Source: Candidatus Thorarchaeota archaeon
Lineage (GTDB): Archaea; Asgardarchaeota; Thorarchaeia; Thorarchaeales; Thorarchaeaceae
Direction: 5' to 3'
DNA length: 64,000 nucleotides
NCBI GenBank assembly: GCA_016839245.1
Contig: JAEOUN010000058.1
Coordinates: 58,197-122,196 of the forward strand
Shown: in pieces, positions 43,937 to 52,496 of the stretch
How positions within the stretch are numbered: position 1 is the stretch's first letter
Layout of the letters: the number at the start of each line of letters is the position of its first letter
Made by a program: the position numbers and the translations under genes
Notes under the pieces: model-generated
What the model was told of the DNA's origin: nothing
What the model saw: the letters and a program-made list of their open reading frames with translations, nothing else
Database searches by the model: none

Positions 43937-44860
43937 ATGGCGAAAAAATCATTCTATCATTTTCTTGGTTGTATTATTCCTCATCGATATCCAAGTGTGG
44001 AGAAGGCTGTAAAGCTCGTTTTCAATGATCTTGATATAGGATTACTTGATATGGAAGGAGCTACATGTTGCCCAGCTCCGGGTGTTTTTGGTTCGTTTGA
44101 TAGAGTCACTTGGGCAACGATAGCAGCACGTAACCTAACAATTGCAGAAGCTGGTGGATATCCAGTCACTACTGGTTGTAATGGTTGCTTTGCAAGTCTT
44201 TGGGAAGCAAATCACGAACTCAAACATGATGAAGAACTTCGCGACAAAGTGAATGAGAATCTAGCTGAGATTGATCGTGAGTTTAAAGGCACCATTGAAG
44301 TCTGGCACTATGTTGATGCACTCATCGAGGTTGCAGGTTTCGATAAGATTCGGGAACGAGTTACACGACCCTTGAAAGATGTTCGGATGGCGCTTCATCC
44401 TGGGTGTCATTGGATGCGCCCAAAGAACCTCAAACATAAAGATGACTCAGAAAGACCCCATCTTTTCCGAGAACTCTGTGAAACTTCTGGAGCAAAATAT
44501 GTTCCCTATAAAGACGAACTCATCTGCTGTGGCGCTGGTGGTGCTGTTAGGACGGCTGATGTAAAGGTTGCATTAGACTTCACTATGCAAAAATTTGAGA
44601 GTCTTAAAGCAGCAGGCGGAGCTGATATGATGATTACTCCTTGTCCATTCTGTGAACTCCAATTAGATGCTGGTCAAGTTGAGATTCAGAAATATTTCGA
44701 TAAAGAATACAATCTAGATATCCTTCATGTTGTAGAACTATTAGCTCTTGCTTTTGGTCACGAACCTGATGAGTTTGGGCTGGCTACTCATCTGCAATAT
44801 ATGCAACGAAAGACCGAGCCTCACTGGGAGCGCCTTGGTATTAAAATGGCAGAACCTTAG
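43937..44860 (+). CDS. hdrB: HdrB-like heterodisulfide reductase subunit B, copy 2
   Basis: This 307-residue CCG-domain protein is closely parallel to copy 1: GATCCPAPGVFGSFD, TGCNGCFASLWEA, LHPGCHWMRPKNL, LICCGAGGAVRT and TPCPFCELQLDAG. All cluster cysteines are kept. ATG 43937 (MAKKSFYHF) was chosen over an in-frame GTG at 43928, since the GGGGGAGTGA site suits the ATG. The two copies presumably pair with different HdrC or HdrA partners or respond to different signals. Confidence 0.92.
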   Translation: MAKKSFYHFLGCIIPHRYPSVEKAVKLVFNDLDIGLLDMEGATCCPAPGVFGSFDRVTWATIAARNLTIAEAGGYPVTTGCNGCFASLWEANHELKHDEELRDKVNENLAEIDREFKGTIEVWHYVDALIEVAGFDKIRERVTRPLKDVRMALHPGCHWMRPKNLKHKDDSERPHLFRELCETSGAKYVPYKDELICCGAGGAVRTADVKVALDFTMQKFESLKAAGGADMMITPCPFCELQLDAGQVEIQKYFDKEYNLDILHVVELLALAFGHEPDEFGLATHLQYMQRKTEPHWERLGIKMAEP

Positions 44861-44912
44861 TCATCTGTAAATAATATCCTATGCACTAGTTTGCGTTAAA
44901 AAAAAACACAGA

Positions 44913-44951
44913 AGGCCTCACAAGGCTTGTTTCAAAGATTCTTTGAGGCCT
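44913..44951. terminator. Nested hairpins after hdrB copy 2
   Basis: AGGCCTCA (44913-44920) and TGAGGCCT (44944-44951) are perfect inverted repeats. Inside them TCAAAG-att-CTTTGA (44932-44946) forms an alternative stem, and CAAGGCTTG a third small one. The site is about 50 bp after the hdrB stop between convergent operons, so 3'-end formation is the simplest role. Confidence 0.45.
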
Positions 44952-44956
44952 ATGGA

Positions 44957-44976
44957 AATAATCCAATTGGATTATT
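44957..44976. repeat. 20-bp perfect palindrome
   Basis: AATAATCCAATTGGATTATT is a perfect dyad with no mismatch. It lies right after the nested hairpins and overlaps the stop of the small minus-strand frame. It could be a protein-binding site or part of a bidirectional terminator between the convergent hdr and icd operons. Confidence 0.6.
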
Positions 44977-45103
44977 CTAATTTAATCTCTGGTAATGTGA
45001 AGCTTACAATCTCGATCTTACTCAAATCTTCGATAGCTTCTATCTCCCGGCGGTCTTTTGATCTCGCCAGATAGACTCGAGTATAGAGTCTAGTGGCCTT
45101 CAT
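44972..45103 (-). CDS. Possible small protein, 43 aa
   Basis: A frame from ATG 45103 to TAA 44972 reads MKATRLYTRVYLARSKDRRE and then EAIEDLSKIEIVSF up to LPEIKLE. The amphipathic, charged composition looks protein-like. No ribosome site precedes it and no family is recognised. It lies downstream of icd and its hairpin. The rest of 44861-45249 holds only the hairpins and palindrome listed separately. Confidence 0.35.
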   Translation of the reverse strand: MKATRLYTRVYLARSKDRREIEAIEDLSKIEIVSFTLPEIKLE

Positions 45104-45215
45104 AATCTTAGGACGTTATCTGTGTAATATTAAGTGCATCCATTAAAAATTGTTAATCCTAGAAGATTGGCGCCAATTACTATAATTACCTGCCTGAGTC
45201 TTATACTGAGTTGGA

Positions 45216-45237
45216 CCTGGTCCTAAAAAGGACCAGG
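45216..45237 (-). terminator. Hairpin terminator after icd operon
   Basis: CCTGGTCC-TAAAAA-GGACCAGG is a perfect 8-bp stem 13 bp beyond the icd stop. On the minus strand the loop is TTTTTA. It probably ends the acn-acl-icd transcript. Confidence 0.6.
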
Positions 45238-45249
45238 ATTTATCCAGAC

Positions 45250-46578
45250 TCAAAGGTTTTTGATGATTTCAGCAGCAAAGTCAGTAGTGGAGATTGGCTC
45301 AACTGGAGGTTCAAGTTGCCGAGCAATATCATAGGTTACTTTCTTTGACTCGACGGTCTTTGAAACAGATGATTTGATCATTTTTGATGCATCATCCCAT
45401 CCCATATGTTCTAACATCAAGCAAGCTGAGAGGATAATTGAACCCGGATTAATCTCATTCTTACCTGCGTGTTTTGGAGCAGTTCCGTGAGTTGCTTCAG
45501 CAAAGAAGATCTCATCATTGAGATTAGCTCCTGGTGCAAAACCAAGTCCTCCTACTTGAGCAGCCAGTTGGTCTGAGAGATAATCACCATTCAGGTTCGG
45601 AAGTGCTAAGACCTCATACTCCATTGGTCGAAGTAATACCTGCTGGAACATTGCATCTTGGATTCTATCATTAACGAGTATTTTACCACTTGAAATGACT
45701 TTCTTCATATCTCCTCCGTACTTCTCAGCCAGTTCCTCTTCTGTGACAATACGGTTTGCGAATTCTTCCTTTGCAACTTCATAGCCCCAGTTCCTGAATT
45801 GGCCTTCTGTTGCCTTCATGATATTTCCCTTATGACAGATAGTTACGACATGTCGATTCTTGCTGATTGCATATTCGATAGCACTTCGTACAAGGTTTTT
45901 CGAATTCTCTGGGGACATTGGTTTGATAGATATCCCTGATGAGTCACGAAGGCTCTCTGAGTCCGAGGGAACATTCCACTTATTCCTGAGAAATTCAATC
46001 ATCTGCTTGGCTCTGTCTGTTCCAGGATATGCTTCAATTCCAGCATAGATATCCTCTAGATTCTCCCGGAATACTACCATATCTATCGCATCGGGATTGT
46101 TGACTGGAGCAGGAACTCCCTTGATATGCCATACTGGTCGAAGACAGACATTGAGACTAAGGAACTGACGAAGACCTACATTGATTGAAGAGAAACCTTT
46201 TCCTACAGGAGTCTCGCAAGGTCCTTTTATTGCTACATGATATTCTCTTACTGCTTTCAGAGTATCATCAGGAAGGTATGCCTTTCGTTGATCTTCCGGA
46301 GGCAATCCCTTGAGCTGTTCATCAGTTACTTCAGGATTGTAGAGCTTTCGTGCCTTATCACCAGCGAAGATTTCAAACCATTCTATCTGTCGCTTTCCAT
46401 GATATGCTTTCTTGACTGCGGCATCTACGACCTCTTTCATCACATTGCTAATTTCAGGGCCAATACCATCTCCTTCAATCCAACAAATAATAGGATTATC
46501 AGGAACATTCCATTGACCATTCTTGACTGTTATTTTCTTGCCCTTTGTTGGGGGTACTAGTTTTTCATATTCTGTCAT
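45250..46578 (-). CDS. icd: Isocitrate dehydrogenase, NADP-type
   Basis: This 442-residue enzyme interconverts isocitrate and 2-oxoglutarate plus CO2. PIICWIEGDGIGPEIS is the N-terminal nucleotide motif, FSSINVGLRQFLSLNVCLRP contains the substrate Ser and Arg residues, and VTICHKGNIMKATEGQFRNW, NLNGDYLSDQLAAQVGG and THGTAPKHAGK complete the Icd signature. Lys and Tyr in the C-terminal part fit NADP preference, which is only inferred. It is the last gene of acn-aclB-aclA-icd. In the reductive direction it would carboxylate 2-oxoglutarate made by Kor. Confidence 0.94.
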   Translation of the reverse strand: MTEYEKLVPPTKGKKITVKNGQWNVPDNPIICWIEGDGIGPEISNVMKEVVDAAVKKAYHGKRQIEWFEIFAGDKARKLYNPEVTDEQLKGLPPEDQRKAYLPDDTLKAVREYHVAIKGPCETPVGKGFSSINVGLRQFLSLNVCLRPVWHIKGVPAPVNNPDAIDMVVFRENLEDIYAGIEAYPGTDRAKQMIEFLRNKWNVPSDSESLRDSSGISIKPMSPENSKNLVRSAIEYAISKNRHVVTICHKGNIMKATEGQFRNWGYEVAKEEFANRIVTEEELAEKYGGDMKKVISSGKILVNDRIQDAMFQQVLLRPMEYEVLALPNLNGDYLSDQLAAQVGGLGFAPGANLNDEIFFAEATHGTAPKHAGKNEINPGSIILSACLMLEHMGWDDASKMIKSSVSKTVESKKVTYDIARQLEPPVEPISTTDFAAEIIKNL

Positions 46579-46611
46579 TGAACAAACTCTCGCATCGCTT
46601 GATTCAACATT

Positions 46612-48450
46612 TTATTTTGAAGTATACAATATCTCATCCCAAGGTTGCCTATAGAGCTGTGCTCTTTGTCTCTTTTGATCAAAGATATGTCCCATCATAC
46701 CAATTGATCGCCCTAAGACAAACAACCCATTCAACATCTCTGTGTTCAAGATATCTTGTTTCTCTTCAGGAGTCAAATCCAAGTTTTCCATGAGGTCTAA
46801 GAAACAGATTCCAATACATCCATCCACATTAAGAATTAGATTGTTGCGTTTTGAGGTTGTCAATTTTTCTACTTCTAAGGCATAGTCTAGGTATGGATGG
46901 TTTGGAAAGTTTTTCCGAACGTATTCTTTGAGCAGCTCAACTCGAATATCTGGATTTTGGACCGATTTTACCCGGTGCCCGATTCCAGGAATATTCATGT
47001 TGACAACATTCTTCATATAATCTATGAATTCTTGAGGTGTCTTGTCTGAATCTAGGGCTTCTTTGAAATACTTTGCAGCATCCGAGATGGCACCTCCAAA
47101 TCTTGGACCAATCGTTAAGATTCCTGAAGCCAATGAAGACATGAGATCCTTCCCTGCACGAGCGGCTACTATTGCATTATGAGCACCCGATACAGCCGGA
47201 CCATGATCTGCTGTGAGCTTGAGAACAATATCGATGTATTTCTGTGCAAAATCCGGAAGTTCTTTCTTAAACCATAGATGTCCAATTACATAACCCAGCG
47301 AGAGGTCTTCTCGAATGATTTTATCAATGGGAATACTATCGTATGTAAGAACATCTCCAGTTTCGTTAGATATTGTTGTCACTACATCCGTTGGTCTTCG
47401 AATGAGGCCTTTTGCATAGGCTTGATTGAAATCCATTGGTAGTTGTGGTGGTTCGAATTCTTCTACAGGCTTGATGATTCCCTCTGCCTGCAGTTTCTCA
47501 AAGGTTTCTCGAATCTTATCTCCAAAATCATCAAATGATGACGGTACAGTTACACCTGCAGCTGCAAGAGCTTTATTCTTTGCGTCAGCAGTTTCTAGGT
47601 CAGTTCCTGCCATAGCTCCTGCATGACCAAATTGAACACCTGCTGGAAAGACTTTCGAACATGTACCTGTCACCCACATGACCACTGTTTTCTTAATTTT
47701 GCCATTCTTGATTGCATCAACAATTGCATACTCATCCTTTCCACCAACTTCTCCAAGACATACAATCATCTTGATTTTTGGATTTGCCTCGAATCTTAAG
47801 ACATGATCAATAAGTGTTGAACCTGCATAACGGTCTCCACCGACAGCTATTCCTTCATAGATCCCATCGGAGTTCTGGGCAATCATGAAGTACATCTCAT
47901 TGCTCATCCCGCCCGATTTTGATACAAATCCTATGCTACCAGGTCTGTAGAGCTTTGATTTGATGATGTTGTCAATGGTACCCGCTGTATTTGCAATCTT
48001 GAATGCTCCTGCTTGAATTCCACCAACAGTAGCAGGTCCAATGATGACTTTATTTCTCTTATCTGCAATTTTGATTAGTTCTCTACTCTGTCTTTCGGGC
48101 ATTCCTTCTGCAATGATGACTATAGTTTGAATAGTATTTGTTTCAAGTGCCTCTTTTGATGTTGGAAATGCTGAACGGAAGGATGCGAAGTTTATGAGCA
48201 CATCTGCATTAGGATGCTTTCTCACTGCTAACTCCAATGTCTTATACAATGGAATGACAATTTCCTTACTTCCCCAGAAGACTTTGTGATATTCGATGGC
48301 ACCTTCTTGGGTCGACCGAATTACAGCTGCCACACTGGGAGTTTCTCGTTTGCAGATGAAGTCAAAGTCTATCATCCTTTGGATTGCATTTGCTTGAAAA
48401 CCATGAATGATTGCCTGAGTGTTCCTATCAAAGAGCTCGTATTTTTCCAT
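46612..48450 (-). CDS. aclA: ATP-citrate lyase, large subunit (citrate-synthase-like, AclA)
   Basis: This 612-residue subunit has an N-terminal succinyl-CoA-ligase-like half containing FVSKSGGMSNEM and the phosphohistidine motif QFGHAGAMAG near residue 277. A C-terminal citrate-synthase-like half shows DHGPAVSGAHNAIVAARAGK, IGPRFGGAISDAAKYF and IPGIGHRVKS, with catalytic His. With AclB it cleaves citrate to acetyl-CoA and oxaloacetate using ATP and CoA. Length fits the bacterial and archaeal two-gene form. It follows aclB by 1 bp, indicating coupling. Confidence 0.95.
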   Translation of the reverse strand: MEKYELFDRNTQAIIHGFQANAIQRMIDFDFICKRETPSVAAVIRSTQEGAIEYHKVFWGSKEIVIPLYKTLELAVRKHPNADVLINFASFRSAFPTSKEALETNTIQTIVIIAEGMPERQSRELIKIADKRNKVIIGPATVGGIQAGAFKIANTAGTIDNIIKSKLYRPGSIGFVSKSGGMSNEMYFMIAQNSDGIYEGIAVGGDRYAGSTLIDHVLRFEANPKIKMIVCLGEVGGKDEYAIVDAIKNGKIKKTVVMWVTGTCSKVFPAGVQFGHAGAMAGTDLETADAKNKALAAAGVTVPSSFDDFGDKIRETFEKLQAEGIIKPVEEFEPPQLPMDFNQAYAKGLIRRPTDVVTTISNETGDVLTYDSIPIDKIIREDLSLGYVIGHLWFKKELPDFAQKYIDIVLKLTADHGPAVSGAHNAIVAARAGKDLMSSLASGILTIGPRFGGAISDAAKYFKEALDSDKTPQEFIDYMKNVVNMNIPGIGHRVKSVQNPDIRVELLKEYVRKNFPNHPYLDYALEVEKLTTSKRNNLILNVDGCIGICFLDLMENLDLTPEEKQDILNTEMLNGLFVLGRSIGMMGHIFDQKRQRAQLYRQPWDEILYTSK

Positions 48451-48451
48451 T

Positions 48452-49735
48452 CTAATTTCCCTCCTCTAGTGCTAGTGGGACAATTCTAGTCATATGCGTA
48501 TATCTATCATAGACTTCGATGGGCACCCCAATCTCTTGACCTACCTGACGCATTAGTTCGAGACCCTCGGTTTCATTTGGACCGCCGCGTCTCACATAGA
48601 TTTTCACATTAGCATCCTTTAATTTCTTGGCTGATTTTCTTAAAGCGCTTACAATTCCTTGAAATGTAGCTTTTACATCAGTGAAGTTGGCAATGCCACC
48701 TCCAATCAAGAGGAACTTAGGTCCACCTTGCGGATCTGGTTTCTCGGTCATTAGGTCAATAATGGTCTGCGCATATAGCTCGGTATGTTCACGAGTAGGA
48801 TTCCCACTATATTCACCATAATTGGCTAACTCCTTCCCAAAACCAAGATCTACAATCGTATCCGCATAAATTACGCTGGCTCCTCCTCCTGCAACCATTG
48901 TCCAGACACGTCCGTCTCGATTCAGAATTGTAAGTTTCAATGATGAGCCAGTCTGTTCGTCAATGCTTTGTATAAACTTCTCTTCCTTTGAAAACTTCTG
49001 GCCAAACGACACTGGAAATTCAATTGGATTTTCTGGGTTACCCCACGTTTCAGGATGTCGAAAAGCCGCAGTATCATCTAACCTTGCCTTCAAATCTAGA
49101 GGTACAATTTGTCCCTCAGAAGTCACTGCAAAGGGATTGATTTCCAAAAACGCAAAGTCCTGATCTACATATACTTGAAAGAGTCCTTTTATGAATGGAA
49201 TGACTGACTCCGGGACCTTTCCTTGACTAGTAATTTTGTTCTCTAAGTCAAATTCTGTTATATCTGTATCAATGGGAATTGGAATATGAAGTACTTTATC
49301 CCAATTCTCCTCGACAAATATTCCTCCCTCAAAGGAAAAATGAATAATGTCATTTTCTCTGTCTGATGTGATAGATACATAGAATTCTTGTTCATGAGGG
49401 ATGAATGGTTCCACGAGAAATCTTGTTAGTTCTCCCTGAACTCCTCCCACTTCTATTTCTTCACCTAATTTGTCGTTCAGGAATTTCTTAAGCTTGGTGA
49501 GATCTGCATCCAGAAGCAGTAGATTTGCCTTACCTCTTTTTCCAAACAATTGATCTGGTTTTGCAACCAGTCTGTCTGTTTTTAGCCATGGATGCTCTTC
49601 TACTAATTGTGTCCAATTAGTATCGAGAGTGACAACAGCTAATTTTCCATGGTACTTGAATTCTGGATAATATTTCACAAGTTCATTAGCAATGAGTTTC
49701 TTTGCAGCATATTCGTAAATTGATTTTTGAGCCAT
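48452..49735 (-). CDS. aclB: ATP-citrate lyase, small subunit (ATP-grasp, AclB)
   Basis: This 427-residue ATP-grasp subunit resembles succinyl-CoA synthetase beta: VAKPDQLFGKRGKANLLLLD, FLEINPFAVTSEGQIVPLDL with Asp/Glu metal ligands, MVAGGGASVIYADTI, and FLLIGGGIANFTDVKATFQG. ATG 49735 reads MAQKSIYEYAAKKLI and has GAGGAGATATC upstream. It forms the ATP-binding and CoA-binding part of the lyase. The gene order acn-aclB-aclA-icd means one transcript supplies a citrate-cleaving arc. Confidence 0.95.
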   Translation of the reverse strand: MAQKSIYEYAAKKLIANELVKYYPEFKYHGKLAVVTLDTNWTQLVEEHPWLKTDRLVAKPDQLFGKRGKANLLLLDADLTKLKKFLNDKLGEEIEVGGVQGELTRFLVEPFIPHEQEFYVSITSDRENDIIHFSFEGGIFVEENWDKVLHIPIPIDTDITEFDLENKITSQGKVPESVIPFIKGLFQVYVDQDFAFLEINPFAVTSEGQIVPLDLKARLDDTAAFRHPETWGNPENPIEFPVSFGQKFSKEEKFIQSIDEQTGSSLKLTILNRDGRVWTMVAGGGASVIYADTIVDLGFGKELANYGEYSGNPTREHTELYAQTIIDLMTEKPDPQGGPKFLLIGGGIANFTDVKATFQGIVSALRKSAKKLKDANVKIYVRRGGPNETEGLELMRQVGQEIGVPIEVYDRYTHMTRIVPLALEEGN

Positions 49736-49752
49736 GATATCTCCTCCTCTTA

Positions 49753-51699
49753 TCAGAGTCCTCCTTCTTTCGTATAATTAAGAAGTCCTCCTGCGAGGAT
49801 TATTTTTCTCTCTCGTTCAGTAAGTTGGCAAGTCATGGGTATCTTGATACCTTTTGGTTTGTCAACAATGAAGAAATGTGATTCTCCTTTTTCGAAAATA
49901 TCTCGGATTCCCTTGATTTCTAGAATGTCACTTGGTTCAATTCTTTCAAACATTGACGGATCATCTAACGTGCAAGGAATGATTCCAAAATTAATCAGAT
50001 TGGCTTTGTGGATTCTGGCAAACGATTTAGCAAGGATGAACTTCACTCCTAGATACATTGGAGCTAGAGCTGCGTGTTCTCTACTAGAGCCTTGACCATA
50101 ATTCTTTCCAGCGAGGATGACTCCTCCTCCTTTGTCTTTTGCACGAAGCGCGATAGACACAAACGATGGATCCACTTGCTCAAAGACATGTTTACTAATC
50201 TCTGGCAGATTTGATCTCAATGGGAGAATCTTCGCCCCAGCAGGCATAATATGATCCGTTGTGATATCATCTCCAAGTTTAATTAGGACTTGCATAGATG
50301 AAAGATTCTTGGGAAGCGGTTCCATTCTTGGAAGTGGAACGATATTTGGTCCCCTGATAATCTCGACATCTTCGGGTTTTTCTGAGGGTTGAATAATCAT
50401 CGAGTCATCAATTTCAATTTGTGTTGGCATCTCAATCTTAGGTACAGGACCCAATTTCTTAGGATGGGTCATCTCTCCAAATATTGCTGCTGCTACAGCA
50501 ACTTCGGGGCTGACGAGATAGACATCTGCATCAAGCGTCCCACTTCTTCCTTTAAAATTACGATTGAAAGTTCTCAATGAAACTCCAGCTGTTGGAGGTG
50601 CAAAACCCATTCCAATACAAGGTCCACATGCACTTTCCAAAATTCGTGCTCCTGCAGAGATCATATCTGCAAGTTGACCATTCTCTGCAAGATATGTAAG
50701 AACTTGTCTTGAACCAGGAGAGACACCTAATGATGTATGGGGACTGATTTTCATCCCATTCAACAAAGCTGCCACGGTGAGCATATCTTTGAGTGACGAG
50801 TTTGTACATGAACCAATTGCAACTTGGTCGACTTTCAGACCAACTAATTCTGAGAGTGGAACAACATTCTCTGGTGAATGTGGTTTTGCGACCAAAGGCT
50901 CAAGTTTACTTAAGTCAATAACTACGACTTGTTCAAAGTCCTCTTCTGATGCTTCGGGTATCTCTACCCAATCCTGCTCTCTTTGTTGCATTTCTAGAAA
51001 TTTTCTTGTTATCTCATCAGATGGAAAAACTGATGTTGTTGCTCCTGTTTCCGCACCCATGTTGGTTATTGTAGCTCGTTCAGGAACAGTTAATTCCTTG
51101 ATACCCGGTCCAAAGTATTCCAGAATTTTGTCTACGCCGCCTTTGACTCCAAGTCTTCTTAGGACCTCAAGGACTACATCTTTTGCTGAAACATATTCAG
51201 GCATCTTTCCAAGAAGTTTTACACCGACTATCTCCGGAGTCTTTAGGTAGTAAGCTCCTCCACCCATTGCAACAGCAACATCCAAGCCTCCAGCTCCGAT
51301 TGCTATCATACCAACTCCACCTGCAGTTGGAGTATGCGAATCAGAACCAATGAGTGTCTTTCCAGGTTTTGAAAATCTCTCTAGGAATACCTGATGACAT
51401 ATTCCATTTCCTGGTCTTGAAAAAATAATCCCGTACTTTGCAGCAACTGTTTGTAAGTACAAGTGATCATCAGGATTTTTGAAGTCAGACTGTAAAGTAT
51501 TATGATCAACAAAAGAAACTGATAACTCAGTTCGAACCTTTTCCAGTCCCATCGCTTCAAATTGAAGATAAGTCATTGTTCCTGTAGCATCTTGTGTCAA
51601 TGTTCTATCGATCTTCAATCCGATTTCATCGCCAGGGTGAAGTGAAGTGTCCCCTGACATAATATGTTCAGAAAGTATCTTTCTGGCGACTGATACCAT
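49753..51699 (-). CDS. acn: Aconitate hydratase
   Basis: This 648-residue [4Fe-4S] enzyme interconverts citrate and isocitrate. GSDSHTPTAGGVGM, IGSCTNSSLKDM and ESACGPCIGMGFAPP hold the three cluster cysteines (C in SCTN; two in CGPC). The C-terminal swivel domain shows GKNYGQGSSREHAALAP with catalytic Ser, then SFARIHKANLINFGIIP. The length is that of the shorter aconitase family common in archaea. ATG 51699 opens the operon. A palindrome lies in its control region. Confidence 0.95.
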   Translation of the reverse strand: MVSVARKILSEHIMSGDTSLHPGDEIGLKIDRTLTQDATGTMTYLQFEAMGLEKVRTELSVSFVDHNTLQSDFKNPDDHLYLQTVAAKYGIIFSRPGNGICHQVFLERFSKPGKTLIGSDSHTPTAGGVGMIAIGAGGLDVAVAMGGGAYYLKTPEIVGVKLLGKMPEYVSAKDVVLEVLRRLGVKGGVDKILEYFGPGIKELTVPERATITNMGAETGATTSVFPSDEITRKFLEMQQREQDWVEIPEASEEDFEQVVVIDLSKLEPLVAKPHSPENVVPLSELVGLKVDQVAIGSCTNSSLKDMLTVAALLNGMKISPHTSLGVSPGSRQVLTYLAENGQLADMISAGARILESACGPCIGMGFAPPTAGVSLRTFNRNFKGRSGTLDADVYLVSPEVAVAAAIFGEMTHPKKLGPVPKIEMPTQIEIDDSMIIQPSEKPEDVEIIRGPNIVPLPRMEPLPKNLSSMQVLIKLGDDITTDHIMPAGAKILPLRSNLPEISKHVFEQVDPSFVSIALRAKDKGGGVILAGKNYGQGSSREHAALAPMYLGVKFILAKSFARIHKANLINFGIIPCTLDDPSMFERIEPSDILEIKGIRDIFEKGESHFFIVDKPKGIKIPMTCQLTERERKIILAGGLLNYTKEGGL

Positions 51700-51747
51700 T
51701 CTCTGCGCACCCTCTTCGTGGATTGGATGACTCCTTTCTGATTTGAA

Positions 51748-51774
51748 CAGGCTAGGAATTTGAATTCTAACCTG
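51748..51774 (-). promoter_or_regulatory. Imperfect palindrome in the acn operon control region
   Basis: CAGG-C-TAGGAATT-TG-AATTCTA-A-CCTG is an inverted repeat with one bulged G and one mismatch. A minus-strand A/T box (TATTAAAA, around 51777-51784) would place the start site near 51755, inside the repeat. It could be an operator controlling acn-aclB-aclA-icd. Confidence 0.45.
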
Positions 51775-51923
51775 CTTTTAATACTCGGCGAAATTTTGAG
51801 CTATAAATCCTTGCTGATAGCTGTCATTTTTTTTAAATCATAAAATACACTGGAATATGTGCATTCTTCAGCCATTCACATTTCTAGAGAAACTGATTGG
51901 TGCCGCCATTTAGTGCTTAATCA

Positions 51924-52490
51924 TCAAGAGAGTTTATTCTCACCATAAAACAGCTCTCCAAGTTTCTTCATGGCATCACGAACACAATCCCTTTTCCCAC
52001 TTACTTGCAGATGACGTTCTCCATCCAGAGAAATATTCACTTGGCAATGTTCCGCCATTTCTGAAACAACCTCAACTGGTATATTCTCAGGCAATTTAAT
52101 CCTAAAGAATGCTGTATCTTTTTCTCGAGGAATGTCAGAAATTGGAATTCTTGACTCTTTGTCTTCTTCCTGTATTTTTCTTTCAAGAGCTTGGTCTATC
52201 TTTAATTCCCACTCTTTTCTGAAGTCTTTACTAACTCGCTCTTCAGCACGTATGAGGAGTGAGTCTTTGAGAATCAGAATTTTTTCTTCAATCTCAAGTT
52301 TGAGTTGTGTGTCGCTTCCTATATCTGCACGTATCTCTGATCCAAAAGAGCTGAGGTATTCCAAGACCATCTTTGAATTCCGTAGGTCTGCATAGGCAAG
52401 ATCCGAGAGAACGACTCCCTCTTTTTCCAGTTCTCCCATAAAATCGTTCAAGACCATCCACACTGATCGTAGTGTCGATAGAGCGACCAA
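51924..52490 (-). CDS. DUF2096-like archaeal protein
   Basis: This 188-residue soluble protein has a helical N-terminus (VLNDFMGELEKEGVVLSDLA) and a long charged coiled coil. A C-terminal beta-alpha domain (FFRIKLPENIPVEVVSEMAE, then GERHLQVSGKRDCVRDAMKK) resembles a small RNA- or ligand-binding fold. The whole matches the archaeal DUF2096 pattern. TTG 52490 is the start, with an upstream GGAGTAGAGGGA inside the end of hdrA. It is co-transcribed with hdrA, 6 bp apart. Its role is unknown; an HdrA-linked function is only suggested by position. Confidence 0.7.
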   Translation of the reverse strand: MVALSTLRSVWMVLNDFMGELEKEGVVLSDLAYADLRNSKMVLEYLSSFGSEIRADIGSDTQLKLEIEEKILILKDSLLIRAEERVSKDFRKEWELKIDQALERKIQEEDKESRIPISDIPREKDTAFFRIKLPENIPVEVVSEMAEHCQVNISLDGERHLQVSGKRDCVRDAMKKLGELFYGENKLS

Positions 52491-52496
52491 GTCCCT

